Origin: Hypsibius dujardini | Taxonomy: Eukaryota > Tardigrada > Eutardigrada > Parachela > Hypsibiidae | DNA length: 64,000 nucleotides | NCBI GenBank assembly: GCA_001579985.1 | Contig: LRSR01000649.1 | Location: 124,001 to 188,000, forward strand | Direction of reading: 5' to 3' | Part shown: piece by piece, positions 12,364 through 25,155 of the stretch | How the letters are laid out: each line of letters opens with the position of its first letter | Numbering within the stretch: the stretch's first letter is position 1 | The notes under the pieces: model-generated | Seen by the model: the letters and a program-made list of their open reading frames with translations, nothing else | Told to the model about the DNA's origin: nothing | Databases searched by the model: none | Position numbers and translations under genes: made by a program

Positions 12364-13154
12364 GAACTCCACCATCGTCATGCAATTTGTTGTCCAAAGT
12401 ATGTCTGCATCAACGTTACGTCATATTTCGGGTTCAAACAAGCAGGGCTCAATTGAATAGGCAAGGAAGTGGAGAAGTAGACAGCCAGAGAGTCTGACAG
12501 ACAGAAAGACAGGCAGATGAACAGATATACGGGCAGACAGACAGACAGACGGACGGAGAGACAGACGGAGCGACAGATAAACAAAGCCAGGCAAATAGAT
12601 AGCGAATCAGTCATGGTACCGAGATGTCACACATTTGTCTTTTTTCAGGGATGCTATCGGAAATAAGGAAGTGTGCGTTTTTGGCCTACGCATAATATTC
12701 TCTACATTCATGTTCTTGTTCGCCTATGATATCAGTTGTTTTTAACCGAAAATTAGTACCCTCTTGCTAATCACTCACTCTGGGACGGGTGTGCTTTTTC
12801 TTTCTTTGCTTCAACCGTTTTGGTTTTGTTATTCCTCTCAACTTCGTTGCGCGTATATCATAATAATAATTATTATATTGAAGAGATATGTCCACATTTG
12901 TGCACATATACCATGTTATAGAATTTAATGGATGTCAGTGTGAAAAGCGATCTAAAACAAGCTCTTAGGAGACAGTTTCTATCAAATGTGGTAGATGCTC
13001 AGACCAATCAACAGACCAAACCATATTACGACATTTCCAGAGAAATTTACTAAAAACTCAGCTACTTAAGCCAATCAGTGGATGTTTTAAACATGATTTC
13101 CAAATCAAATTCTCGAGGTAGGAGCATAGCAGGGCTCGTCAGATCGTCATCACA
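12364..13154. other. spacer between convergent TFDP and spastin
   Basis: Holds the 3' ends of both genes. An (ACAG)-rich tract lies at about 12478-12600. I see no further gene. Confidence 0.6.
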
Positions 13155-16100
13155 TCAAGTGCAGTCGCCGTACTTTTGCGACCATTTTTCGAGATCAGCC
13201 AGCGACGACTCTGGCACACTGGAACGGATTCGGCGCGTCGACTCCAAAAAGTCTTCCTTCGTGATCGGCCGAATCTATAACCAGCAATCCAATTAATGGG
13301 ACATGCATTTGCCCAACAATTGGACTAGCATCCAGATAGACAGGCAGAAATACAGAGGCACACAGCCAAGCAGGTAGACATCCGGTCATATAGAGGCGAA
13401 CAAAGTGACCAGATATAATGACGGCAGACATACTTCTTTGTGCTTGAGGGTGGGCACCCGGGAGGGATCAATTTCCCGAATCGGGCCCATCGCGGCGTCT
13501 TTGGCTAACGCTGCCAAGTCACTGCCCGAGTAACCCTCCGTAGCCACGGCGACTTCATCAAAGTCCGCCTGGGTCAGGGAATGCTGATGATCGCGTAAAA
13601 GCCGCTTAATCATGGACATCCTGGCTTCATCATCCGGTAGAGGAATCATTATCCGCTTCGGAAACCGCCTAAAATGTAAACAGAAAAACAGTCAAGTGTT
13701 TCTCTCTCACAAATACAAGGAGAGCGAAGCAAACCTCAGGGCAGCCAAGTCGAGTTCCTGCGGCAAATTAGTGGCACCCATGACAAGGATCCGGTCTTCC
13801 GAGCTGGTACCCACTCCGTCGAACTGAACGAGAAACTCAGTCTTCAGTCGCCGAACCGCGTCGTGTTCGCTGTCTTTTCGGGCCGAGAGAATGGAATCAA
13901 TCTCATCGATGAAGATGATGGACGGCTGTAGTTCTTTGGCACAAGCAAAAAGGGCGCGAACCAATTTTTCTCCCTCCCCGACCTGAAAATAAGGCCCATT
14001 TATACTTCGTCTTGTAACCCCCGTCTTGTAAGTCTTATGTCTTTTTTGCGCTCGCCTGTTTATACTCGCAATACGTCTTGTGAGTCCTAGACGTCTTGCG
14101 AGAATAAACACATGTCCCCCAGGTGCCCCAAGACTGACCCATTTAGAGGTTAGCGTTGACGCGCTGATATTAAAAAACGTCTGCCTGGATTCTGTCGCGA
14201 CAGCTTTGGCCAACAAAGTCTTTCCATTTCCGGGCGGGCCGAAGAGAAGCAGACCACGAGCAGGTGCTCTCAATCCGGTGAACACCTAATCGAATAGAGA
14301 AACAAGATAGAAACTTAGATTCATCATTCCAGACAAATAGGCGATCAAACGTACTTCTGGTCGAAGAGCCGGCCAAACAACAGTCTCCTGCAACGCCTGC
14401 TTGGCGCTCTCCTGTCCGGCAATGGCGTCCCACGTCACTCCCGGTGAGTTATCAATCACTTGATCGAGAATTAACTGTGCCATGGCTGTGTCGACATTCT
14501 TCAGCGCGCTAACGTGTTTCCGTTGCGTTTTCGGCGTCACCGCACCGGAGGAGTCCGGTCTAGCTGTGGTTGAGCCTTTCAAAACGGGAAGCTTGCTACG
14601 GCTGCTGAATGGAGGAGTCGGCTTCTCCCGACCACCAGAGACGGATCGTGGCGCTCTGGTCGGATCGGAGACTAAGCGATTCGTAACCTTTATATAAAAA
14701 ACCCGAATTTAAACTTAAAATTGAATGTTCCTCGAGCAGCCTAATCATTTTCTATCTCACAATTTTCCTGTCTGCCTGTCTGCCTGTCTGCCTGTCTGTC
14801 TGTCTGTCTGTCTGTCTGCCTGTCTGCCTGCCTGCCTGCCTGCTTTCCTGACGTCAATCTGAGTTGAGACTTACCAAATTCCGCTGTCTCGGAGCAGGTA
14901 TTTTAGGGGCATCTTTCGCCGCAGCGTTGAATTTTCGTTGAGCACCTGTAGCTGTTGCCGCATTCCTTGGAAGGGAGGCGCTGCCAAACTTTTTGTCAGG
15001 CGATCCGGCAGGGATGTTTTTCCGATTCAGTTGGAGCTCTTCAGCTGAAACATGTATTCGCTCAAATCTTTCAGCACAACAGAAGACAATTGAGTAAAAG
15101 AGGCTTGACACTTACACAGATCATCCACTCGTTCTTGGGCTAGCTTCAGGTTCTTCATCATCTTGTCTTTGATACCTTGAGCCCTTGCAAATCTCTCCTC
15201 TGCAAGATAAACGCACTTGTAATGTTAATTCAAACGGTTAATTTAATTACTTAAGCAATAGCAATGAATTAAAATAACGTACGATAGAGCTTTTATGAAA
15301 AATTAGATGAATTTAGGTTTTAATACAAAACCACATCTCGTTTAAACAAAGCTACCAAAACAACCAATATTAACACCCAAAATCAACAAATCAATGATTA
15401 ATTCAAAGGCAAACAATTCCAAACAGATGAGGCTAATCCATCAATCAAGTACAAGTGTCTCATGCAGAATTCATAAAAAATTATTGCATTATTCTGAAAC
15501 ATCTTGCCGAGCTTCTCGCTTCGAACTGCTTACCATCTAAATTTCGCAGATGCTCCGGCACATCGTCAATCACAGAGACACCCCGTTCCAGCTCGGCGAT
15601 GCCTTGCAGGTAAAATTCCACCGCTTTTGCCCGATCATCTCCACCTGTTCGAAAAAAAACTCATCGAAAATTCCCAAAACACAAAACAAAATTCTGTCCC
15701 ACCTCGTCCCGATTCATCCAACAGCAGCGCCTTGGAAATGAAATCATATCCAGATTTATGAAAGTGCTGGTAAGAGTCCAGATCGATATCCTTGCCGGAT
15801 TCGGAATTATTGTTGCGTCGTCTGCCTGCAGAAAAAAGTCAGCAACTTCAACTCATCAATCAACCGAAGCTGCTAGTGACAAAATCACTGCAAACCCAAA
15901 CACTCAAATCAAGTGCGATCGATCAATCAGCTAAGAGATTTAAACATGAGCCATGCAGCCCAATCAATCAAGTACATAAGGGCAATCAATCAAAGGTTTC
16001 CAGAACGAACAAACCAGAACAACCAATCAAGTAAATTTGAACATTCAATTAAAAATTGCCAGCAAATTCGCCATCAAACCTGGTGGAACGGGATCACTTT

Positions 16101-16377
16101 TCCGAGGCGAGGCCATTTGTAGTCTACGTTGATGGCGCGAGAGTAGTTTATGCCGTGGACGAGGGCGGAATTTTCGGTAGAGATCAATGGTGAGGAGACA
16201 AGCCAGGAAATAGAGGCATTTAAAGGAAAAATTAAAGAAATTGATCAGGGGATACGCGAGGATTTCTAGTGAACTGCTGGCCTTTCGGTGGATTGATTGA
16301 TTGCGGAGGGGAGCAGGTGATGATGACGCAGGAGTTTTATCTACTTCCCCTCTTCCATTAGGCGAAACAGGAGGCAT
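13155..16377 (-). CDS. SPAST: spastin, microtubule-severing AAA ATPase, 10 exons
   Basis: Exons from the 5' end: 16377-16080, 15825-15703, 15644-15534, 15199-15116, 15044-14875, 14687-14355, 14285-14139, 13982-13735, 13668-13434, 13274-13155. All phases agree and give 622 residues, close to human spastin (616). Residues about 38-66 are a hydrophobic hairpin, as in the ER-shaping long isoform. A MIT domain spans roughly 110-205 (for example [15 protein letters not shown]). The AAA core has Walker A GPPGNGKT (389-396), the pore-loop segment after SKW, Walker B IIFIDEID (444-451) and the paired arginine fingers in ALRRF. The C-terminal helix ends KYGDCT, matching KDFGDTT of the family. Spastin hexamers pull on tubulin tails to cut microtubules at endosomes, ER and midbody. 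Nothing is missing. Confidence 0.95.
14765..14848. repeat. (CTGT)n/(CTGC)n intronic tract
   Basis: About 80 bases of CTGT and CTGC units within a spastin intron. Similar tracts recur in TFDP, aquaporin, PPP1R37, the CUB gene, SUZ12 and the unknown gene at 48.5-55.5 kb. Confidence 0.9.
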
Positions 16378-16492
16378 TCTTTACGTTTCGCATCTCGGGG
16401 GCATATTTTCGATTCAAAACAAATTCAAAAATGACAAGATGGGCTATTTTGAGGTCGATAAAAGGATTGATGGACATTGGTCGTAAAAATAA

Positions 16493-17178
16493 TGTACACA
16501 CGTGGCCACAAAATAGCGCTAACCAAGTTAAAACCATATTTTTATTGGATGCCAGCAAACAAGGGTGGTCAAAGTTTGAGCTAATTTTAGGCACAGCGTG
16601 CCACTCTTTTTCTAATCACTTGATTTCTTGATTAAGTGTCCGCCAAAAATCGAAAACAAAAGTCAACAAAGGGACTTATAACAGAAAAGTGAGGTAAACA
16701 AATTTGGTTTCACCTAACCTGGAATCTAATGACCAGCATTTTTCAGAGATAATACAAAGATTTCTATCAAAAAAACGTTGATTATCAATGATAAATTGGA
16801 GCACCGTTGTTATTGATAACCGCCTCCACTCCAGGCATCTAGGGATTTATTGCACAATTCAAAAATGACGATCTCGTTCCAGAGTTCCCGGAGGTGCCTT
16901 TGTGCCAAATTTTCGCATTGTTTTGCTGTAATAATTTTTCCGGTTATTAGCTTCCAGTTGAAATTATATTTTTTTGTTACGGTTTTTTATTAAAAGTCCA
17001 TTTGTTGACTTTCGTTTTCATTTTTTGACGGACACTTAATCAAGAAATCAAGTGATTAGAAAAAGAGTGGCACGCTGTGCCTAAAATTAGCTCAAACTTT
17101 GACCACCCTTGTTTGTCGGCACCCAGTAAAAGATTGGCTTTAACTAGGTTAGCGCTATCTTGTGGCCCCGTGTTTACA
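16493..17178. mobile_element. MITE with about 185-bp terminal inverted repeats
   Basis: The left arm (about 16493-16680) and right arm (about 16990-17178) are near-perfect reverse complements over some 185 bases. A long shared core runs from AGCGCTAACC through GGCACAGCGTGCCACTC to AAGTCAACAAA. The outer ends are TGTACACACG and, on the other strand, TGTAAACACG. A TA dinucleotide sits symmetrically at each end (16495-16496 and 17175-17176), consistent with TA target duplication as in Tc1/mariner-type transposition. The 300-bp centre is AT-rich and codes for nothing. The element lies only about 115 bp upstream of the spastin ATG, so it may overlap that gene's promoter or 5' UTR. Being non-autonomous, it would need a transposase made elsewhere. 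Confidence 0.75.
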
Positions 17179-17831
17179 CAAAGCAGTGGAGTTGCATGAT
17201 GCGAGGGGGCAGGGGCGTCGTTTGTTCGGCAACGCCCCCTTGGCCCACCAAGCAAAAAACCTATGAGTACACTGTATTTTCGACGGTGCGGCCTCTTTCA
17301 CTTGGGTAACACTTTATTAACACATGTATTCCCGGATCTTTTAATAAATCTATCCATTTTTAATTATACTTCTGCCACCTGCGGGGTTTATCTCCCCTCT
17401 TTTATCTTTTCTAAGCATGATTCTGTCGTCCGCTCATCCGCCAGGGGTCGCTGCCAGAGTGGATAAAACGACAAATCTTGTCCATCAAAGATGACCAACA
17501 AATTATTACCCTTTATACAGAGTGAAAAAGTGGGCTCATCTTGCCGTTTTCCGGTAAAAATTAACCTATGGTCGTGCAGTAAAAAATGCCAGCAAGCAGG
17601 AAAAAATAAAACAATCAAACAAAAGAGAGCTATTAAGAAATGGGTTGAAACTGCTCCGAAAAATTCTATTGCTCAAAGATACATGTTGCCCAAGGCAACG
17701 AAAGCATAAGAAGAGCAATGAAATGAAAAATGTTCCATACTATTATATAATTCTTCACTCAGGGTAGAAAATTACCGGTATGAAAATAAGATAAAGGTAC
17801 TAGCACATTGAGACTAGATCTACTAGTACTT
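17179..17831. other. spacer between the MITE and the aquaporin 3' end
   Basis: No gene recognised. A minus-strand AATAAA (read as TTTATT near 17312) is one candidate polyadenylation signal for the aquaporin gene, about 0.5 kb beyond its stop. Confidence 0.45.
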
Positions 17832-19983
17832 TTAAGCGTGACTCTTGTTGCGATTACGATCTGTCTTCCCGTTGTGCAAGTAGTCCTCGGCCGGGGAATT
17901 GAGCGGTGTGCGTAGTTCATCCATATTTAGGCCAAGGGTAGGCTTGTACGTGTCCACAACCACGGCAACCCGTTCTTCTGGCCAGTGGGCTCCGATGAAG
18001 ACCTGGTAAAGGGTAGCACCGAAAACTGCTCCGATGTGAGGGCCGAGGACCGGCACGAAAAACCATGTGTAGTTCCAGTAGCTACAGCCAAATTAAGGTA
18101 TCATTACATCAAGCAGAAATCGAATGCGCAGAGAGACAGAGAGGCAGACAGACAGAAAGACAGATAGACAAATGCATGGGCCAACCATTAAGACAGTCAA
18201 ACCTGAAAGTCTCCTGTCCCCATCCGGCCAAGTATGTGAACAAACGCGGCATGGAATCACGAGCCGGATTAATGGCGACCCCTGTGTTGTAGCCCAGGCT
18301 GAGCACGATGGAGCTAATTAGCATCCCGATGTAAATGGGGACCGATCCGCGCGGGATATTCCAGTTCTTCTCGTCGACGATGGCAAGGATCCCGAACGCC
18401 AAAACTGCCGTGGCAAGAATCTAGCGATACCAATAAGGTCTTATACTTCTAATTGATTGATCTAGTAACATACTGTATAGATGTGAATGGCTTTACCTGA
18501 TCGAAGAACGCACTCCACCACGCGAGATCTAGAAGGACAACACACCTTTTGATTTGGTTTTGGACATGAACTTCGCAAACAAAGCCCAGTCCGATTGAAG
18601 CAAGGCCCTCAATGGGATATGCGCGTACGTTCGCCGACTGGGTAGGTAGAGAAAATGCCGGCAGTTGCCGTGGGTCCGGTCACCGAGCGGTTCCCTCCGT
18701 CATACAAGTCCAGGGTATCTGAATCATTGAAAGAAACATTGTTCTTATGTTAGTTTAATTTAATAAATTATACCGACAAAACATTTTACAGTCTACATCA
18801 CCCACGAAGGAAATGTATTTTATATTATTTCGATTCCAACATTTTATAAAAGAAATACATTTATATTTTATACATTATTTCGAGGCAATTTGAAATTCAT
18901 CCGCAGTCAGAATCATTGGTCTATTCTAACTTTCAATCACTACATACCGTGGTAGACTCCAAAGATTATCGCCGCAGCAAAGAGCGCGCCGACATACTGC
19001 GCCACCAGGTAGACGAGGCACTTTTTCCAGCTGAGTCGACCGAACAAGGCGAACGCCACTGACAAAGCCGGATTCAAATGGCCACCTGTGAATAAACAGT
19101 AAATCAATCAATTAACAGTCACCAATCAACGCACGACAAGTTCACATAAAAAATGTTGGCCCAAAAATGAAACCCGCTGTCCGCGTACCGGAAACGCCGC
19201 CAGAAATGAGAACGCCAATCATGACGGCCAACCCCGCCCCCACCGCTAAATACAGCTGATCATGTCCCGGCTTTCGGCCTGAAAAAGAGCTCGCACTTAA
19301 AGAGTAACCAAGAGTTCTGCATAGCTGAACAAACAGAACAGAAATTTGAACGAACAGAATGTAAAATTAACATGAAAAGAAATTACATTCATATATGTAG
19401 CATATTGGAACAAAACAAAGGTTGAATAGATTTTAAAAGTAGGGCTGACGGAGTAAAATCAAAATATCTTACATTACAATTGGATATTAAAAAGAAAAAC
19501 GTTAATATAATGGAACCTTGGTGGAACAAAAATATTAAGGGACAGAAACGCAATTTGGAGCCTCGAGTTCGTACAAAACAACTTGTTTGAACAATTTAAA
19601 ACTAAAATTGCAGTTTGCGAAAGGAACGAAACCTTTGATTGGGACGGGAACAAGGTCAATAATTCGAACAGATAAAGGCGTCGATGAATAATCAACCAGC
19701 AACAACCCAACACGATTGTTGCTGGCATCTTACCTCCTCCGGGTAACATTGCATGAAAGGTGGCATTGGCGATCATGGAGTCAAGTAACATCTAGAAAAA
19801 TGAACGGAGATGATTCCCGTGAAAACCAGTTTGGTATGCTCATATGGAAAATATTTTGTGAAATTTTGTTTCTTCACTCACCACCAGAACAAGGGTCCCG
19901 AAGAACTCGGCCAGGAAGCATCGAATGTAACTGTTGTCGCACCGAATCAGCCGCTTGATCGCAGTCCTCCATGACTGGGCCAT
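17832..19983 (-). CDS. aquaglyceroporin (MIP family channel), 8 exons
   Basis: Exons from the 5' end: 19983-19882, 19791-19734, 19278-19189, 19085-18948, 18718-18629, 18528-18497, 18420-18203, 18081-17832. The phases agree and give 325 residues with six membrane segments. Both half-helix signatures are present: GGHLNPALS (NPA at 88-90) and NPARD (NPA at 221-223). The Asp after the second NPA and the YDGGNRSVTGPTATAGIF loop mark the glycerol-permeable branch (AQP3/7/9/10-like), which passes water, glycerol and small solutes across the plasma membrane. Exon 6 is only 32 bases. The ATG follows a good 3' splice site (CTTCCAG), so a non-coding first exon is likely. The C-terminal tail is hydrophilic. 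Confidence 0.93.
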
Positions 19984-22701
19984 TGCTGGAAGATTTCAAA
20001 TTATGTCGATGGAGCGGAATACTGGCCTGGAAAAAAACAGGGGAAATATATTTTATTAAGGAAATTAGTCGCTACCGCTAGAATGACTTTTAATGCGATA
20101 ACTTAAAAAAGCAAATACCAGATAACAGATCAATCAATCGAAGGAATTAATGGGGAGAAGGTGACCGACCTGCCGCTCTATTTTCTGGAACTGTGAAAAA
20201 ATTCACCGGGGAAGGAAAATGGAGTAAACGGTTTCGGTCAGAAGAATTTCGAGTGGTGAAAAATTACTGTGAAAGAGAGATAAGAACTTTTTCGGAAAAG
20301 CCCATGGGCCGGGGCCAGAGAGTGATATACGGGCACTGTGTGTCAAAAGCGTATCGCCAGCGGCCTAATGTAAATTTGACCAACGCTAGTGGGTGATGAT
20401 GACTCTTTGAGTCACTGGTCGACCCTTCAACATATCCGGCCGGCCGGCAGGGGGCACCCGTTTTATTTTACTTTACAGTCGTGGTATAAGTATTGATAAT
20501 TCATTTTAAAAAAAGACGTGCCGTCTCCCGGAATTTAATATAAAATGAAAGCGTTTAAGTATAAACTCTTGTGATATAAAAAAGTTTTTTTTTCTAAAAT
20601 CTAATGACAAACTATGGTAATTGTCCAATACAAATTTTTTGTAGAAAAACATTTCACTCACGACAGGTTTCAATTTGCACGCTCTCAAATGATAGTACAA
20701 GAAAACTAACATGATAATTCTTAATATATTCGATAGTATGGAAGCATACAGAAGTTGAAGACTCGTTTTGAGGGTTCAAATACATAGAGCTTTAAAGATG
20801 TACAACATATTACATAATAATTATACCAAGGACCGACACCAAAAAGACTATTTGTTACATGTGTGAAAAAGGAGCTGTCATATAAACAGAGAAAACAATA
20901 AATACTCACCTTCGGACTAGAGGTCAAGCAAAAATATTTCTAAATATACAGATAAGCAGATTTTAAATTTGATTTCGTACGTAATTTCTAAATAGGTTAG
21001 TAGATTCTCTGCTGTTAAACTACACGAGCGACGTAGATTTCCGAGAAACCAGAGACCCGACTCTTAGAACAAGATTATGGACTTCTTGTCCTGACATTTG
21101 TTGGTCGACTATGGCGGCATGAAGCAGCCTCTGAACTGACGATTCCAAATTCGGAAAGGCGCAAGTGCGAGCAAAAACTATTTTACTTGGGAGCAACAGT
21201 GTTATCGCGTTTATGAGGTTGACATAGAGGGTGTAACTGCCGCAACTTCGCGACTGATACGCCTGACGTAACCTAATGGTCAATAATAGATTTTGCAGCG
21301 AAACAATGAGTCAAGGTTCTGTTGTTAAGCATTAGCCACGTCCACGAGTATGCGAAGTGCGGAAATTCGTGCAACAAATATATTGTATTATACAGTACTA
21401 AGGTACCACCAGTACTAACACCTGAATGAGAGAAGGAAAAGTTCGGTAAGTACAAGTAATACAGCATCAAAACTAATAAAAGCAAAAATTTATTAAACTT
21501 AATTAAGGTAATTGTTTTTTCGTTTAATTGTTTTCCAACTTTTCGTTGTTATCATGACTTCTGGATTATGGAAAATAAATTAATACATACTCGTACAGTC
21601 CATTACAGAGCTATTAGCATTCTCGAAATCAAGCGCAGTACAGTGCACTTGCAACTGCAATTAACCGATAGAAAATGCTAGCATAATAACAAATGTACAA
21701 CTAACATTCACTACTGTCATCCCTAATTTGATTAATTGGGACTCCTTCATTAGATACAATCCACATTAAGACTCGGTAATCTTGTCACGCAAATACTGCA
21801 AATGCTCTCATCGTCCTACTATCAGTTCAGCTACTAATGTCTCGAGATAATTAATTAGGGAGGCACTATGAAATGTAACCACAACATTCTTAATAATCAA
21901 TAATTAAAACTCCCCATGGAAAATATGATAGACAATAAGGAATGACGTAACCACGCCTTTTCCGCTGCATCCAAAAACATAACGTGAGGCTGACATTTCT
22001 ACCGGTACTTTGGGGTATTCCCTAATCGTCTGCGGGAGCACCGCTAGTTTCTCAGAAGCATCCGAATTTAATCTACCTTGTGAGTAGTAGTAAACAGAGT
22101 TCCTTAGTCAGTGGGATGTCTTTCCAAGCGCGACAAATTGCCACACATCCGATCGTGCATGGCGATCCGCCAAAAATTATATTCCACGCCGGATATGAGA
22201 AATGTCCCAATAAAAAATGTAGGCATGGCAGACCCTGCAAGCGGCATCTCCAGTCCATGGTACTTAGTAATACGTCTAACAATAACCCGATGTTGCTGAT
22301 CCCGCCGTAAACATATAAGATTGTATCTCTATGTCGCCAGTTGTTTTTAGTCTTAACTGCATTAACCCTACTTATCCTTGCATTTGCATGCTAGTAAAAT
22401 GTTCCTTTTTTGATTTCATATTCTACAAGGGATACTGGCTCAATCTGTTGTCGGACACTCTATCTGCACGAATAAATGCTACTTTTTTAACAAGCGTATG
22501 TACTGTTCACATCTGAAAGTAATATAATTTCCTTTTTTAAATTTTTATTCCTTGTAATCCAACAGTTACTATTTGTTTCCTCATCGTTGTGTTTGTATCG
22601 TAAACCAAAATCTTTCCCATAGTGATAGAAAAATATTATTTAGTTTTGTTTTAATATCATCCGAATATTACGAGTACCCAACAGATTATTGTCATTTTGT
22701 C
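19984..22701. other. divergent spacer between aquaglyceroporin and GPCR-2
   Basis: No gene recognised in 2.7 kb. It should hold the promoters of both divergent neighbours. The small frames at 20193-20396 (basic) and 22080-22310 (a few Cys and His) have no splice support or family resemblance. The region is AT-rich and includes several CAGTACTG/TACTGTA-like strings. Confidence 0.5.
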
Positions 22702-24748
22702 ATGACCTTGATTATATACTACGACTACGACACCATCAGCAACAGCAGCAGTACTAGGGCATGGAACGCAACGACAAACTCACCCCTCTCACCTGCGATC
22801 ACATCCCACTCGCCGAACTTTTTAATCTGGCTGATCCTGGTACTTTCAGCTAACTTGTTTGGCGCCATCACCAACCTTCTCATCGCGATCGCCACGCTGA
22901 CCTACCGACCGATTCGCTGCTGCTCCAGTTCCGGCCTCATCGCGCACTGTGCCTCGCTGGACGTCATCCGCTCCATCATCGTCTACCCTGGGTTGAGTTT
23001 GATCGCCTTTCTGGGGCCTTACCATCACTTCCCCCAGTCCGCGTGCCGGTATGTGGGAGGATTGGCTTACATTCTAGTGTACACGACCAACTGGGCCTAC
23101 TGCTGCTTGGGTGTGCACCGGCTGTGTGCGGTCGCCCTACCGCATCACTTCCGATACTTGACCCAAAAGTCTGCCGTTGCGGCAATTAACCTCTTCCCTT
23201 GGCTCCTGTCGGCTCTACTCGCCCTCTTTCCGTTCTTCGGGATAGGTGTTGAGGTTAGACTGATCGAATAGAATGTATAAAATTAACCGCTCATCCATGC
23301 GGACAACAGCGGAATGGATGGAGGAAACTATAATAAGAATTATAATTATAAAACAATACAAAAATAACACATACTAAAATTATAAAGAAAATATTTGTCA
23401 GTGCCGCATGTTGAGTGGCGGTATTACGGTATTTACAAATGAAAATTACGACAAAAACTTTACGTTAAAATTTTTCTGTTGGCCCGACGAACGTGAAATA
23501 ATTAGAATGGAATATATATAACAAGTAAGTAGGCTCAAATATTCAAGGAACAGAAGTGCTGCGACGTTACTGTACGAGTACAGTACTTCTGTATAAAGCT
23601 CTTCATATTGATTTCACAGAAATTTAATAGCTTTCCTTTTTTTGGTATTCAATAGACTTTGTTGAAGCAACAAGAATTTTAAAAAAACTGAAATAAAATA
23701 AACAACCAGATAAATATTTTTTACTTATCGTTACAAAATACAATCTATTCGCCAAAATAACATTTCAATTACGATGGTAAATTAGATTATAACTGGTCTA
23801 AGAGTATTCATTTATTCAGTCCTGTTTTAATATAAACTTTTTTTATTAGGTTGATGAAGACTCCATCTGGCGTCGGTGTTTATTCCCATAAAAATTTCTA
23901 TTGAAAACACGTTAACTAATTTATTTCGTCAGTTAAACGTTTCACCTGACATTGCTTTTCCAACGATTCTTTTAGTTCGTATACACCCAACCGTGGAACG
24001 GCTGTGTCATCGGACCGTTGGGTGACCGCGACGCCGGTTTCGTCCTCGCAATGGGTACCTTCTTGCAGAGTGCCATCTCCCTTATTGCCCATGCCGCAAT
24101 CTTGATGCAAGTGCGAATGAGTGCTAGAAATCGACGCCGACGAGTTACCACCGTGAAAGAGGAAGAGGATTTGCGCAACCAATATGACCAGCAGATGATA
24201 ACTCTGAATTCGGAAGCCACCCAGCGGCGGTATGACATTTCACGAATGCTCTTCGTCTGTTCTGTGTGGACCTTTGTCGTGTCCCTAATGCTACCTCTGG
24301 TGATCTCCTGGGCCCCTGCTTATCTGGCAACAAATTATCCGGCGCAAACGTGGCTACGCTTTCTGCCGTTTCTTAGCAGTGCATTCAATCCAGTGAGTTA
24401 ATTTAACGTATATATTCATTTATCCTCAATAATTACAGTTGTAGGGCAGAAATATTCGGTTGCTCTAGATCAATGATTCTAACTTTATTAAGCTATAACT
24501 TACTTAATCTCAATTAGACCAGCAATATGCGGATTTACTTGTTAATAAATCAATTAATAAATACACTGTACCCGTATTTGGTTTAAATGATTCTTTAGGT
24601 ATTCTTCCTCCTGGTGAGCAGTCTATATCGGGCGGGAGTAAAAGCCGTCCTCACGTGCAACACTTCCAATGGAGGACGAAGGAAAGTTCCACCTGTTAGC
24701 AGCATCGTCGTGATCGGTTCCAGGCCTGGAAATTCATTTCTTTTCTGA
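22702..24748 (+). CDS. rhodopsin-like G-protein-coupled receptor (GPCR-2), 3 exons
   Basis: Exons 22702-23253, 23976-24392 and 24599-24748 join in phase 0 twice to give 372 residues. I chose the ATG at 22702 because it precedes a glycosylated extracellular N-terminus (NSS, NAT); an in-frame ATG at 22573 would add an unlikely 43-residue lead. Seven hydrophobic segments are seen. TM3 ends LGVHRL where E/DRY is expected, and TM7 has FNP, then an intron, then VFFLLVSSLYR. The NW....LG..RL signature and the intron directly after the TM7 proline are shared with GPCR-1, so they belong to one family although overall similarity is low. The third intracellular loop is basic (RNRRRRV). Ligand unknown. 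Confidence 0.8.
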
Positions 24749-25155
24749 CGGTAGTCAACCAATCGGACGTCCATTTTCGCCATACATAACCTTCCATATT
24801 CATAGCCAACTTGTGTCCAAACAATTTACAGATGTTTCCTGTCATTGAATGAATTCGACTCTGCCGGTGGATTCAAATTTATTTGATAATTTATTTCAAT
24901 TCAAAGACGACAGAGGACCGGTTCTCTACTGAACGTTTTATTGAAAGCTGATTACATGGAAAAGTAAACAGTAATTTGTCAAACTACACAAACAACATGG
25001 AAGTCAGCTTGCAGGTCACAGGTTTCACATTCTCCACCAAGGCAGTTTCTAGCGGCTCCTCGAATAAAAAATGGAATGATAAACTGCTCACATACAAAAA
25101 AATGAACAGTGATAAAAGAAGCCACCTGCCGATCAAATCAGCATTACTCACACAT
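24749..25155. other. spacer between convergent GPCR-2 and PPP1R37
   Basis: About 400 bases holding the two 3' UTRs. It contains the minus-strand AATAAA at 24937-24942. Confidence 0.6.
24937..24942 (-). promoter_or_regulatory. polyadenylation signal AATAAA of PPP1R37
   Basis: Canonical hexamer on the minus strand, 214 bases beyond the PPP1R37 stop codon. Confidence 0.5.

Noticed and set aside
20193-20396. 67-codon basic reading frame near the aquaporin 5' end
   Set aside because: No start context, no splice partner and no family resemblance; it most likely lies in the aquaporin upstream region.
22080-22310. Frame with several Cys and His residues, possible zinc finger
   Set aside because: The Cys/His spacing fits no known finger, and overlapping frames of similar length occur on both strands.
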